Positions 26,556 through 35,949 of a stretch of 47,538 nucleotides of DNA are shown in pieces (within the stretch, counting starts at the first letter, position 1; each line of letters begins with the position of its first letter). The position numbers and the translations under genes were made by a program. The notes beneath the pieces were generated by a model, which searched no databases, had not been told where the DNA came from, and worked only from the letters and a program-made list of their open reading frames with translations. The DNA lies in NCBI GenBank assembly GCA_013821605.1, contig JACDGP010000032.1, positions 1-47,538 on the forward strand, in the 5' to 3' direction. The stretch comes from Herpetosiphonaceae bacterium (GTDB taxonomy: Bacteria > Chloroflexota > Chloroflexia > Chloroflexales > Kallotenuaceae).

Positions 26556-27662
26556 CTACTTAGTCCACTCGATCACGACTTTGATCTCGTTGGCTTCATG
26601 GGTCGTTAAGGCCGTTTGAAAATCTGTGGACGGGTGGCGGTTGGTAATGAGCTTGGCGACGTGATCACCCCAGCGTAGATGGGCCGCCAGCAGATCATCG
26701 ACTGCCATCTGGAAGTGGGCACGGGCGGCATTCACACTCCCGATCAGCACCTGATTCTCCAACACCAATCGCCGCACCAGCTCGGCGCCTGGAATTTCCA
26801 ACGGACGATCGCCGCCTGGAATGCCGGTCAGGACATAGGCCCCATTAATGCCCAGGGCGTCGATGAGATTGAACTCTAGTGCAGCAACACCGGTTGCCTC
26901 GACGATCACATCCATGGCACCGATCACGTCGTTGATCTTATCAGCCGCCACCTGTCGACCATCGATATATTTCCCATCGAGGTGCGCGAGCCATTGGGGC
27001 CGCGCGGAGTTCTCATCCACGACATCCATGCCATACACTTCGGCACCGCGCAACCGTAGGATGATCGCCGCAAGTAGTCCAATCGGACCAAGTCCTGCGA
27101 TCAAACAGCGCCGCCCAAATAACCAGTTAGGGGTCGCACCGGCGTCGGGCAGCCGCGCACTTTGTACCCGGACGACCTCGTCGATCGCCTTTTCCACGAC
27201 CGTTAGCGGCTCGGTCAAAACCCCTACAGCCTCAAGTTCGGGCGGAACACGAACGATATACTGTTCGTGATCGACTGCGAACTCGCATTGGTACCCATCT
27301 AGCCCTTTGATCCCCCGTTCCAGGTATTCGCCGGTCGTACACATATCTGAGCGATTCATGGAGCACGAGACACATTTGCCGCAGCCCCGTCGCACAGTAA
27401 ACACAGCATAATCGCCGACCTTAACGCGTGTGACGGCATCGCCAATTTGGACCACCTGGCCGAACATTTCATGCCCGATCACCAAGTCCGTTTGTCCTGC
27501 CGGCGCATCGGCCCGTCCACCGGCAGCTTCTTCACGGTCGGTCCCACAAATTCCAACGCGCAGAACGCGCAGCTTAACTTCGTCAGCCGCACCAATTTGT
27601 GGCTCGGGCCGATCAACAAGCCGGACCGTTGTCGTTCCAGGAATCAAGGCTATCGCTTGCAT
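26556..27662 (-). CDS. gdh: Zinc-dependent glucose 1-dehydrogenase (medium-chain family)
   Basis: 368 residues. Catalytic zinc site GICGTDREEAAGG and GHEMFGQV; structural zinc cysteines in CGKCVSCSMNRSDMC; Rossmann motif AGLGPIGLLAA. The pattern CGTDxEEAAG and the end EANEIKVVIEWTK fit archaeal-type glucose dehydrogenases, which oxidise glucose to gluconolactone with NAD(P)+. GGGGGA about 5 bp upstream of the ATG supports the start. It heads a two-gene unit with glucoamylase and is divergent from the sugar kinase. Confidence 0.9.
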   Translation of the reverse strand: MQAIALIPGTTTVRLVDRPEPQIGAADEVKLRVLRVGICGTDREEAAGGRADAPAGQTDLVIGHEMFGQVVQIGDAVTRVKVGDYAVFTVRRGCGKCVSCSMNRSDMCTTGEYLERGIKGLDGYQCEFAVDHEQYIVRVPPELEAVGVLTEPLTVVEKAIDEVVRVQSARLPDAGATPNWLFGRRCLIAGLGPIGLLAAIILRLRGAEVYGMDVVDENSARPQWLAHLDGKYIDGRQVAADKINDVIGAMDVIVEATGVAALEFNLIDALGINGAYVLTGIPGGDRPLEIPGAELVRRLVLENQVLIGSVNAARAHFQMAVDDLLAAHLRWGDHVAKLITNRHPSTDFQTALTTHEANEIKVVIEWTK

Positions 27663-27777
27663 ACTATCCCCCGCTCACTATGTAATTAACACGGTCCTGC
27701 TCAATCAGAACGAGCTAGACCAACTATCCCGATTATGTAGCAAGGGGGACGCCATCAACGCCCGGCAAGAAGGTGCC

Positions 27778-27806
27778 TTGACCAACTGCGCATTTGGTCC
27801 CAGAAT
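27778..27806 (+). promoter_or_regulatory. Probable promoter of the FGGY kinase gene
   Basis: TTGACC (27778-27783), 17-bp spacer, CAGAAT (27801-27806). It is followed by a GGAGA ribosome site at 27822-27826 and the ATG at 27838. The -10 box is only a partial match. Confidence 0.4.
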
Positions 27807-27837
27807 GGGGGGGGATAACTGTGGAGAAAAGCAACCT

Positions 27838-29340
27838 ATGAGCAAGCACTCGACCGCACCACTCGTCCTCACACTTGATGTTGGTTCGTCCGGCGTGCGC
27901 GTCCGTTTATATGATCAGTCAGGGACCGCAGTCACTGGGGTCAAGGCGAAACAAGACCATACGATCACGACGACCCCGGACGGGGGGGCAGTCTTCGATG
28001 CAGAGGAACTGACGAACGCATGCGAGGCGGTCCTAGATGCTGCGGTTAAGCAGCTGGATCATGTGCATGGTGAGGTTATTGCGCTGGCCGGCGACACGTT
28101 GGTCCCCAATATCATGGGCCTGGATGCCAACCACACGCCGATCACCCCGATCTATACCTGGGGCGATACGCGGGCGCATGGTGATGCCTTGGAACTGCGC
28201 AAGGAACTCAATCCCACCGCCTATCATGAGCGCACCGGCTGCATCCTCCACGCCTCGTACGTTCCGGCGAAGCTGCGCTGGCTGCGACGTACCGATCCAG
28301 AACTGTATGGACGCGTTAAGTGCTGGGTTTCGGTGGGTGAATATTTGTTTCTGCGCTGGTTTGGCGAGCCCCGTTGTTCGTTTTCGGTCGCGTCGTGGAG
28401 TGGGCTGCTTAACCGGCACACGCTGGAATGGGATCAAGCGACACTCGCTGCGCTTGAGCTTACGCCAGACCAGCTTGGCACACTGGCAGATACGGGTGAC
28501 GGCTGCAAAGATTGGCTACCGGCCTATCGCAAGCGCTGGTCGGTCTTAAGCGACGCACCCTGCTTACCAACCGTCGGCGATGGGGTGGGCTCTAATATCG
28601 GCAGTGGTTGTACCACACCGGACCGGGTTGCACTCGTCGTCGCCACCAGTGGTGCGATGCGGGTTATGTTGGAAGGAACGCCTGCGCAGCTCCCAGCTGG
28701 CTTGTGGTCATACCGCGTTGACCGCAAGCGCTGTCTGCTGGGTGGAGCGGTATCGAATGGGACCAATGTCTTCGATTGGCTGGATCGAACACTGCAATTA
28801 CCACCGGCTAAAGAGCTTGAGCAAGCGCTAGGGGAGCTGCCACCGGCCAGTCATGGCTTAACCGTCTTACCTTTCCTGGCGGGCGAACGCTCACCGGGCT
28901 GGGCCGATGATGCGACGGCGGCTTTTGTCGGGCTGCGCCTGGCAACCAAACCGATCCAGATCCTCCAGGCCGCTCTCGAAGCAGTTGCTTTCCGCTTTGC
29001 CTTGATTCATCAGGGCCTCAAAGCGCAATTACCCGCGACGCATACCCTGGTAGCTTCTGGCAAAGGCTTCGTTCAATCGCCCACGTGGGTCCAAATTACA
29101 GCTGACGTGCTCGGTCAACCGGTTGTAGCATCGGATCAAAAGTCAGCGACGGCACGTGGGATTGCGCTGCTGGCCTTTGATCTGCTGGGGACCACCCCAC
29201 TACAAAGTGTGCCATTCACCGCAGCTCAGACCTTTCAGCCACGTCCCGACCGCCATGCCGTCTACATTCAAGCATTGGCTCAGCACACAGAACTATACAA
29301 CCAACTACTCCATCAGGGCACTATAGCCCCTCAGCATTGA
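27838..29340 (+). CDS. FGGY-family carbohydrate kinase, probable gluconokinase
   Basis: 500 residues from the ATG at 27838; the open frame extends further upstream over the divergent dehydrogenase gene but that part is antisense. ATP-binding LTLDVGSSGVRVRLYD at the N terminus, substrate region around TWGDTRAHGDALELR, phosphate-binding TSGAMRVM, and FLAGERSPGW plus GLRLATKPIQILQAALEAVAFR in the C-terminal half are typical of the gluconokinase/xylulokinase group. Divergence from glucose dehydrogenase makes gluconate the most likely substrate, giving 6-phosphogluconate. Xylulose or another sugar cannot be excluded. Confidence 0.82.
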   Translation: MSKHSTAPLVLTLDVGSSGVRVRLYDQSGTAVTGVKAKQDHTITTTPDGGAVFDAEELTNACEAVLDAAVKQLDHVHGEVIALAGDTLVPNIMGLDANHTPITPIYTWGDTRAHGDALELRKELNPTAYHERTGCILHASYVPAKLRWLRRTDPELYGRVKCWVSVGEYLFLRWFGEPRCSFSVASWSGLLNRHTLEWDQATLAALELTPDQLGTLADTGDGCKDWLPAYRKRWSVLSDAPCLPTVGDGVGSNIGSGCTTPDRVALVVATSGAMRVMLEGTPAQLPAGLWSYRVDRKRCLLGGAVSNGTNVFDWLDRTLQLPPAKELEQALGELPPASHGLTVLPFLAGERSPGWADDATAAFVGLRLATKPIQILQAALEAVAFRFALIHQGLKAQLPATHTLVASGKGFVQSPTWVQITADVLGQPVVASDQKSATARGIALLAFDLLGTTPLQSVPFTAAQTFQPRPDRHAVYIQALAQHTELYNQLLHQGTIAPQH

Positions 29341-29381
29341 GCCTGATCGAGGTACAGCGAGGAGCAAACGAAAGCAAAGCT

Positions 29382-30497
29382 ATGCGGAGAGATACCGAGA
29401 TCAAGCTGGAGCATCCTCCAGAGGTGGATGTGCTTTCAGTTCATACCACAACCTTCCTGCCCGTCTGGTTGGAGAAAACGCTCCTGGTGATAGCGGGATT
29501 GAGTTTGTTTATTTTGGCGCTGCGCATGTTGACAAAGGGCGCGGGTGCTGTAGGTCCCTTGATGATCCATGCACTGCATATTCACGGTGCGACCAATACG
29601 TTAGGCTTTGGTTGGCTATTTGCCTCAATCGTTTTGAGTGGTGCGCCCGTCGCCAGTGTGGCCCTGACCTTTCTTGCCAGTCATGTGCTCACGCCCCTTG
29701 AAACCTTTACGATGATCACCGGCTCCCGGCTGGGTGCCGATATGATCGTCTTCTTCATCGGCTTCATTTACTTTCTGCGCGGCCACCCAAAATCTACGAG
29801 CATCTCATTAGGCGTGATCGCGCAAAGCGTCACCGCGACGACCTATCTGCCCGCACTGCCGTTCGGCTATTGGTTACTGACGAGCCACGTCATGGACCAT
29901 GCGCATGTTGCTTTGCCCAAATCGATCACCGGCCTAGTCCAGGTCGTTTTCGATCCGATCGTCACCTTCACCGCAGCGCATCTGAATGCCTGGCTCGTCT
30001 TTCTGCTCGGTCTGGGCGCGGTGTTAATCGCCTTCCGTATCTTGGATCGCGCTTTGCCGCATCTGGACGCTGACCAGCGGGCGTTCGGCCGGGTCGGTCG
30101 CCTCGTGTACCGGCCTTTCGCGATGTTCGCACTGGGGATGATCGTGACCTTGATCGGCATGTCGGTCTCGGTCTCGATCTCATTGCTGGTCCCGTTGTCG
30201 GCGCGTGGCATTATTCGCCGCGAGAATACTGTGCCGTATATTCTTGGCTCCAACCTGGCCACATTGATCGACAAGCTCTTGCCCGCCGTGCTGGTTGGCC
30301 ACCCACTGGCGGTGCCCATCATCTTGATCGAAATGGTGACGATCTCGACGATCTCGTTGGGCATTATGCTGTTTTTTTACCGACCGTACGAGCGTTTCAT
30401 CCTAGGTGTGCTAGACCGGGTGATCGAGAGTAACCGGGCACTCGCACTCTTCATGGGGTTGATGGTCGGCGTGCCGTTGGTGCTGATATTGATCTAG
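29382..30497 (+). CDS. Na/Pi-cotransporter-like integral membrane protein
   Basis: About 371 residues from the ATG at 29382 (a TTG at 29337 overlapping the kinase stop is an alternative). Some nine hydrophobic segments occur in two halves, each carrying a similar motif: TGSRLGADMIVFFIGFIYFLRG in the first and ILGSNLATLIDKLLPAVLVG in the second. This inverted-repeat layout resembles the NptA/PNaS sodium-phosphate symporters, but the classical QSSSA motif is absent. The match is therefore distant and the substrate is open. Its neighbours are the sugar kinase upstream and a universal stress protein downstream. Confidence 0.6.
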   Translation: MRRDTEIKLEHPPEVDVLSVHTTTFLPVWLEKTLLVIAGLSLFILALRMLTKGAGAVGPLMIHALHIHGATNTLGFGWLFASIVLSGAPVASVALTFLASHVLTPLETFTMITGSRLGADMIVFFIGFIYFLRGHPKSTSISLGVIAQSVTATTYLPALPFGYWLLTSHVMDHAHVALPKSITGLVQVVFDPIVTFTAAHLNAWLVFLLGLGAVLIAFRILDRALPHLDADQRAFGRVGRLVYRPFAMFALGMIVTLIGMSVSVSISLLVPLSARGIIRRENTVPYILGSNLATLIDKLLPAVLVGHPLAVPIILIEMVTISTISLGIMLFFYRPYERFILGVLDRVIESNRALALFMGLMVGVPLVLILI

Positions 30498-30512
30498 CGA
30501 GGGTTTTTAGTT

Positions 30513-31328
30513 ATGCAACTGCTCATCTATGCCGGGCATGCACCATCGCGAGACGCCGTACTGCAATTCACCGCGCCCATTGTTCAGCAGGTGGCAACGG
30601 GGTTGACGTTGGTAGCGGGAGGTGGATCTAGCAACACGGCTCTGCTCGAAGATGCCATCAAGCAATTGAGCGTCCCTGAGAGCTTGCCAGTGACGTTGCG
30701 GGCACTATCTGGTAATGCGCAAGAGGCGATCAGGAGTGCGGTACAGGAGCGAGCCTACGATCTTGTGAGCTTTGGCCGGCTCCGGCCACCAATTCGTCGC
30801 TGGCTGCCCGGACAACGGAGCAAGACCCTGACACAACGGTTGGAACCCTCCGTCCTACGGGTACAAGGTATGGTCAGGCCCTTGTGCCGGATCTTGCTTG
30901 CCAGCGGCGGCGATGCACACACCTTTGCCGATGTCGCACTGACTGCCCGGGTCGCGCAACCGCTGGGCGCGACCGTAACCCTGCTGCATGTACTGCTACC
31001 AGACGCACTGTTCGTTGAGGGCCGTGCACGCCGCCAGCGGACTGTCGAGGAATACTTGGCAGATGGCTCGCCGGAAGCAGGCGTCATGCAGCGTGCAGTA
31101 GCGCAGCTCAAAGCGGAGGGCGTACCAACGCAATTGATTGGGCGGGCCGGGCCGGTGCTCGACGAGATCATGGCTGAGCTGGAGCATGGCGATTATGATC
31201 TCTTGGTGATCGGGGCACACCAAGTAGCGAGTGCGCTTGATCGTATCTTGCTCGAAGACATTACCGGCGATTTGTTGGAGCGCAGTCCTCGCCCGGTACT
31301 GGTTGTGAAAGGTGATGAGGGAGCTTAG
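30513..31328 (+). CDS. Tandem universal stress protein (UspA family)
   Basis: 271 residues with two Usp-like halves. The second (from about residue 128) starts RILLASGGDAHTFADVAL and ends YDLLVIGAHQ...LLERSPRPVLVVKGDE; an ATP-binding GxGxxG loop is not perfectly kept in either half. The first half is more diverged. Often found next to transporters as a cytoplasmic regulator. It lies 15 bp after the membrane protein and its stop overlaps the convergent ptsI stop by 4 bp. Confidence 0.8.
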   Translation: MQLLIYAGHAPSRDAVLQFTAPIVQQVATGLTLVAGGGSSNTALLEDAIKQLSVPESLPVTLRALSGNAQEAIRSAVQERAYDLVSFGRLRPPIRRWLPGQRSKTLTQRLEPSVLRVQGMVRPLCRILLASGGDAHTFADVALTARVAQPLGATVTLLHVLLPDALFVEGRARRQRTVEEYLADGSPEAGVMQRAVAQLKAEGVPTQLIGRAGPVLDEIMAELEHGDYDLLVIGAHQVASALDRILLEDITGDLLERSPRPVLVVKGDEGA

Positions 31329-32983
31329 TCCTCACATGCTTGTGCGGCGCATTGTTTGACTTTCGGGAGTGACACTGCCTGCAGCGCCTCCCTGATCTGT
31401 GGAATTGCAGCGGGCAACATGCTTAATGTGCTGATGCCCAAGCCAACGAGTGCAATTGCGTGTTGCGGCTCGGCAGCTAACTCACCGCATAGGCTGACAG
31501 GTAGAGCCAAGCGTGCCGCCGTGGCGGTCACCATACGTAGCAGACGAAAGATTGCAGGGTCGTCTGAGCGGTAGCGTTGCACCAGCGTTGCATCAGTTCG
31601 ATCAGCCGCCAGTACATACTGGGCGAGGTCGTTGCTACCCACCGAGCAAAAGTCGATACCCCTAAAACGATCAAGTGAGATCGCAGCGGCTGGCGTTTCG
31701 ACCATGATCCCAAGCGGAACTTCAGGGCGGTAGTCGACACCGGACAGGGCCAGCTCGTTCGCCACAGCTTCAATCTCCGCACGCGCCCATAACACATCCG
31801 CCGGGGTAGACACCATCGGGAGCATAATGCGGAGGTCCCCGCATAGTCCGGCACGTAACAAGGCGCGCAGCTGTACCCGGAAGATATGGGGGAAACGCAT
31901 TGCCCACCGAATACCCCGCGTGCCGAGAAAAGGATTCGCTTCGTTGATCGACGGCAGATAAGCGAGCCGTTTATCACCGCCAATGTCTAGCGTCCGGACG
32001 ATCACCGGTCGTCCTGCCATCGTCTGGAGCACCTCGGCATAGGCCGCATACTGCTCATCTTCGCTGGCAGGCACCATCCGGTCAAGTAACAGAAACTCGG
32101 TGCGCAATAAGCCAATGCCGCCCGCACTGTACCGCAGAGCAGTTCGGGCTTCAGATGGATCGCCAATGTTGGCCCAAAGCTCGAAGGGAGAGCCATCGTG
32201 AGTACTATCCAGGAGGCCGCCGACCGCTAGGCGGTGGTGATTGGTGGCCTCCATTGCCGCGCGTTCGGCTGCGTACAATGTTACCTCAGCGGCGGTCGGC
32301 TCGATCAGGAGCAGGCCGCTACTTGCGGCCAGAATGGCGGGGACCCCAGCAGGTACGTCCATCAAATCCTCGCCCAAGCCAACCACTGCCGGGATGCCAA
32401 GCGCGCGGGCCAGGATTGCGACGTGCCCATTCGACGTACCGCCGGCCGTGGCAAGCCCCGCGATACCACGTTTGCGTAACGTTGTAGTTTCTAAAGGTGT
32501 CAGATCATGGCTGATCACGATGGCATTGGAGAGCAACGTATCTACGGGAGTGGTTCCCATTAATACTTGCTGCAATTCCTTGCCGACGGCCAGCACGTCA
32601 ACAGCTCGCTCGCGGAGATATGGGTCGTCCAGACTGCTCAACAGCACCGTCATTGCTTCAGTCGCCGCGTGGATAGCATCTGCCAATGGCATCTGCTGGT
32701 CTACAGCTCGCCGCCGAACCTCTTCGGTTAGGGCCACGTCATTCGCCAGCAGCGCCTGAGCATCCAATATCGCCGCCTCGTCCCGCTTCCCTTCATCCCG
32801 AAGCTCACGAGCGACCCCTTGAAGCTGTGCGACGACCTCCATCTGCACGCGCTTGAAATGTTCCATCACATCGACCTCCACAGGGAGGGCAGCTCGCGAA
32901 GCTAGGTCAGTCAGCTCCAGGCGAACCGTCGTGCCCAAGGCAATGCCAGGAGCACCGCTCTGACCATGCAGCACGCGGGTCAA
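31325..32983 (-). CDS. ptsI: PTS enzyme I (phosphoenolpyruvate-protein phosphotransferase)
   Basis: 552 residues. Domains in order: N-terminal HPr-binding helical part, phosphohistidine domain with GGTSNGHVAILARALGIP, and the PEP-binding TIM barrel with GLLRTEFLLLDR, DFCSVGSNDLAQYVLAADR and the active cysteine in SLCGELA. It transfers phosphate from PEP to HPr. The stretch before the active histidine reads T-S-N-G-H where enzyme I usually has G-x-T-S-H. A TTG start overlaps the ptsH stop (TTGA). No sugar-specific PTS permease is present; with HPr and DhaM in the same operon it should feed phosphate to dihydroxyacetone kinase. Confidence 0.92.
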   Translation of the reverse strand: MTRVLHGQSGAPGIALGTTVRLELTDLASRAALPVEVDVMEHFKRVQMEVVAQLQGVARELRDEGKRDEAAILDAQALLANDVALTEEVRRRAVDQQMPLADAIHAATEAMTVLLSSLDDPYLRERAVDVLAVGKELQQVLMGTTPVDTLLSNAIVISHDLTPLETTTLRKRGIAGLATAGGTSNGHVAILARALGIPAVVGLGEDLMDVPAGVPAILAASSGLLLIEPTAAEVTLYAAERAAMEATNHHRLAVGGLLDSTHDGSPFELWANIGDPSEARTALRYSAGGIGLLRTEFLLLDRMVPASEDEQYAAYAEVLQTMAGRPVIVRTLDIGGDKRLAYLPSINEANPFLGTRGIRWAMRFPHIFRVQLRALLRAGLCGDLRIMLPMVSTPADVLWARAEIEAVANELALSGVDYRPEVPLGIMVETPAAAISLDRFRGIDFCSVGSNDLAQYVLAADRTDATLVQRYRSDDPAIFRLLRMVTATAARLALPVSLCGELAAEPQHAIALVGLGISTLSMLPAAIPQIREALQAVSLPKVKQCAAQACED

Positions 32984-33270
32984 GGTTGTTCCTCAAAATC
33001 ACTGGCGACCAACTGCTGGAGCGCGAGCAAAGCAGCAGTTGCATCCACTCCAATGGAGTGTAGTTCGATCTGGTGTCCCTCAGCGACGCCCAACTGCATA
33101 AGGCCGAACATGCTTTTCGCATCAACGGAGTGGCTTTCTATACGGCTCAAGTTCCTGACTGTGATAGCACTGTGAAAGTGCGCAGCCGTTCGGACGAACA
33201 GTGCAGCGGGACGCAGGTGGAGCCCATTTGGATGACTGATGGTCAACACCAACTCATGGGTTTCGGGCAT
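32980..33270 (-). CDS. ptsH: HPr phosphocarrier protein
   Basis: 96 residues. GLHLRPAALFV carries the phospho-accepting histidine (H18 here), and AKSMFGLMQLGV carries the regulatory serine (S53), so HPr kinase control is possible. It carries phosphate from enzyme I to DhaM. It lies 61 bp after dhaM and is coupled to ptsI. Confidence 0.93.
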   Translation of the reverse strand: MPETHELVLTISHPNGLHLRPAALFVRTAAHFHSAITVRNLSRIESHSVDAKSMFGLMQLGVAEGHQIELHSIGVDATAALLALQQLVASDFEEQP

Positions 33271-33331
33271 GAGCAGAAACCTTTCTGTTCAAAGTGCAGC
33301 AGCAGTTGGAAAGCAAGTGCTGCGGAAGCTG

Positions 33332-33724
33332 TTAGCCGAGGAGTTTGCGCAACGTTTTGGTTCGTTCGGCCGCCGCCGCCACTCGCTCAAGGTCGCCACC
33401 GATGGCTGCTTCGATCACTGCCATAATCGCACCTTCGACCAACGGCGCATCGCTGATGACAAACGGCTTGGCGAAGCCTTCCAATGCCATCTCGGTGCTT
33501 AAGACTGCGCTGCCCAAATCAAGGAGGACGAGCAAACCGTCAATCGGAGTACTCCCAAGTTGCGTGGCAGCAGCATGGATTACCTCGGCACTGGTACCCA
33601 GCGTGCCATCGCTCATGCCACCGGCGGCTCGGATCAGCACCTGCTGCTGGCCCATTTGCTCGGCAAGCTCCTGGACACCTTCGGCGATTTTGCGGCTATG
33701 CGAGACAATCAGCATTCCGATCAT
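33332..33724 (-). CDS. dhaM: Dihydroxyacetone kinase phosphotransfer subunit DhaM
   Basis: 130 residues, a single EIIA-Man-like domain. The N terminus MIGMLIVSHS contains the phosphohistidine (H9); LLVLLDLGSAVLSTEMALE and DAPLVEGAIMAVIEAA are typical of DhaM. It takes phosphate from HPr and rephosphorylates ADP bound to DhaL. In E. coli DhaM is fused to HPr and enzyme I-like domains; here these are separate neighbours. Confidence 0.93.
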   Translation of the reverse strand: MIGMLIVSHSRKIAEGVQELAEQMGQQQVLIRAAGGMSDGTLGTSAEVIHAAATQLGSTPIDGLLVLLDLGSAVLSTEMALEGFAKPFVISDAPLVEGAIMAVIEAAIGGDLERVAAAAERTKTLRKLLG

Positions 33725-33752
33725 GATGATCCTTTATACAACTCCCGACCTG

Positions 33753-35255
33753 TTACTCGTTCTCGATCCAGCCAAACGAGCGCTCGACTGCGCGCTTCCA
33801 TTGACGGTACAGGTGCTTACGCTGTGCCTCGTCCATATGGGGCTCCCACGTTTTGGAAACGCCCCAGTTCCGGCGCAGCTCGCCGAGGCCGCTCCAGAAG
33901 CCCGTCGCTAGACCGGCGGCATACGCTGCACCAAGTGCTGTCGTTTCGGCAACCTTAGGCCGGATCACCGGCACGCCCAGAATATCGGCCTGGAACTGCA
34001 TCAACGTATCATTGACAACCATGCCGCCATCAACCCGTAACGACTTCAACTCGACGCCTGAGTCGGTTTTCATGGCGTCCAACACCTCGCGGGTCTGGAA
34101 GGCAGTCGCTTCCAAGGTGGCCCGTGCAAGGTGCCCCTTGTTCACGTAACGCGTCATACCAACAATCACGCCACGAGCATCATCTTTCCAATAGGGGGCA
34201 AACAGTCCGGAAAACGCGGGCACGATATAGATGCCGCCGTTATCGTCGACGGTTTTCGCCAGCGTCTCCACCTCCACGGATTGCCCGATCAAACCGAGAT
34301 TGTCGCGTAGCCACTGGACGAGCGCGCCGGTGATGGCGATCGAGCCTTCCAGGGCATAGACGGCCGGCTCGTTACCAAATTTGTAGCAGAGCGTGCTTAG
34401 CAGTCCACTTTTGGATGGCATCACCTCGGTTCCAGTATTGATCAGCATAAAGTTGCCGGTGCCGTAGGTATTCTTAGCTTCACCACGGTTGAAGCAGGTT
34501 TGACCAACCGTTGCCGCCTGTTGATCGCCAAGATCGCCGGCCACGGGGATACCAGCGAGGACACCCCGCGCCGTTCCGTACATTTCACTTGACGAGCGGA
34601 TAGCAGGCAGCATCTGCTTGGGAATCCGCATCGTCTTGCAAATCTCCTCATCCCACTGGAGTGTTTTAAGATCCATCAGCATGGTACGCGACGCGTTGGT
34701 GACGTCGGTCACATGGACACCGCCCTTGGTACCGCCAGTCAGGTGCCAAATTAAATAGGTATCTATGTTGCCAAAGACGGCATCACCGCGCTCGGCGGCA
34801 GCACGAGCACCATCAACATTATCGAGAATCCAACGAATCTTCGGTCCAGAAAAGTAGGTTGAGAGCGGTAGTCCAACCTTGTCCCGGAAGCGATCCTGAC
34901 CGCCTTCGGCAGCCAGTGCGTTACAAATTTGATCAGTGCGTGTGTCTTGCCAGACAATGGCGTTATACAAGGGCCGCCCGGTGGTCTTATCCCAGACCAA
35001 GGTCGTTTCACGCTGGTTGGTTATGCCGACAGCGGCAATTTCCTGGACGTCGATGTTGCCTTTATCGATGGCACCCTGCACGACTTCCTGCGTACGTTGC
35101 CAAATCTCGGTGACATTATGCTCGACCCAGCCGGGCTTCGGATAGATTTGCTCGTGTTCTTTTTGGTCATAGCAGACAATGTTGCCGCCATGATCGAAGA
35201 GCATGCAGCGTGTGCTGGTCGTGCCCTGATCTATTGCTGCTACATACTTTGCCAT
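33753..35255 (-). CDS. glpK: Glycerol kinase
   Basis: 500 residues, the standard length. [76 protein letters not shown] and [18 protein letters not shown] are diagnostic. Phosphorylates glycerol to sn-glycerol-3-phosphate. Inserted between dhaL and dhaM in the same operon, 31 bp after dhaL, so glycerol and dihydroxyacetone use are co-regulated. Confidence 0.96.
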   Translation of the reverse strand: MAKYVAAIDQGTTSTRCMLFDHGGNIVCYDQKEHEQIYPKPGWVEHNVTEIWQRTQEVVQGAIDKGNIDVQEIAAVGITNQRETTLVWDKTTGRPLYNAIVWQDTRTDQICNALAAEGGQDRFRDKVGLPLSTYFSGPKIRWILDNVDGARAAAERGDAVFGNIDTYLIWHLTGGTKGGVHVTDVTNASRTMLMDLKTLQWDEEICKTMRIPKQMLPAIRSSSEMYGTARGVLAGIPVAGDLGDQQAATVGQTCFNRGEAKNTYGTGNFMLINTGTEVMPSKSGLLSTLCYKFGNEPAVYALEGSIAITGALVQWLRDNLGLIGQSVEVETLAKTVDDNGGIYIVPAFSGLFAPYWKDDARGVIVGMTRYVNKGHLARATLEATAFQTREVLDAMKTDSGVELKSLRVDGGMVVNDTLMQFQADILGVPVIRPKVAETTALGAAYAAGLATGFWSGLGELRRNWGVSKTWEPHMDEAQRKHLYRQWKRAVERSFGWIENE

Positions 35256-35286
35256 GAGGTTTAACTCCTTGCCGCTTCAGCCTTGA

Positions 35287-35940
35287 TTATGATGACGCCT
35301 TAGCGGCGATCTGCTCAACCACCTCACCGAGCACGGTGATCATGAGATAGGCCGAGGTCGCGCCGGGATCTTGATGACCGATGGAGCGTTCGCCCAGATA
35401 TGAAGCGCGGCCTTTGGTGGCAAGCATGGGGATCGTAGCTTGCATGCCGAGTTCGGCAGCAACGGTTGCTTCCCGCACCGCCGTAACAAGATCGGCACCA
35501 CCAGCGCGTGCGGATTTGAGTGCATCGATCGCCGGGGCGAGCGTATCGATCATAGTTTTCTCGCCAGGTTGGGCCTTGCCCCGCATCATGATCCCTGCAA
35601 GTGCGGCTTCCAGGGCAGCCACCAGGTCCTCATCGGCAAGGTCATAGCGGTCGCTGAGCACTGTGCCCGCGCGCAAAAAAGCCGTCCCATAGAGTGGTCC
35701 AGATGATCCACCGACGGTGGAAACCAACGTCATGCCCGTCGTTTTGAGGATCGTACCAATATCTTTGTCGGCAACTGTTGGCAGTTTGGCAACGACGGCA
35801 CTGAAGCCACGGTCAAGGTTGGTACCATGATCTGCATCACCAATCGGTGAGTCAAGCTCAGTAAGATACGCCCGCTGCTCCTTGATACGTGCGGCAACTG
35901 TATCGAGAAATTGGATGACATAGTCGGTAGTGATCCGCAT
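35287..35940 (-). CDS. dhaL: Dihydroxyacetone kinase ADP-binding subunit DhaL
   Basis: 217 residues. GDADHGTNLDRGF (D35, D37 and H38 hold the two Mg ions and ADP) and TVGGSSGPLYGTAFLRAG are the family signatures; DPGATSAYLMITVL ends the helical barrel. It keeps ADP tightly bound as a cofactor that is rephosphorylated by DhaM, then passes phosphate to dihydroxyacetone on DhaK. Lies 9 bp after dhaK. Confidence 0.95.
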   Translation of the reverse strand: MRITTDYVIQFLDTVAARIKEQRAYLTELDSPIGDADHGTNLDRGFSAVVAKLPTVADKDIGTILKTTGMTLVSTVGGSSGPLYGTAFLRAGTVLSDRYDLADEDLVAALEAALAGIMMRGKAQPGEKTMIDTLAPAIDALKSARAGGADLVTAVREATVAAELGMQATIPMLATKGRASYLGERSIGHQDPGATSAYLMITVLGEVVEQIAAKASS

Positions 35941-35949
35941 GTGCCTTCC

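Noticed and set aside
27430-27837. N-terminal extension of the FGGY kinase by 136 codons
   Set aside because: The extension overlaps the glucose dehydrogenase gene antisense and has no kinase homology; the ATG at 27838 has a ribosome site and begins just before the ATP-binding motif.
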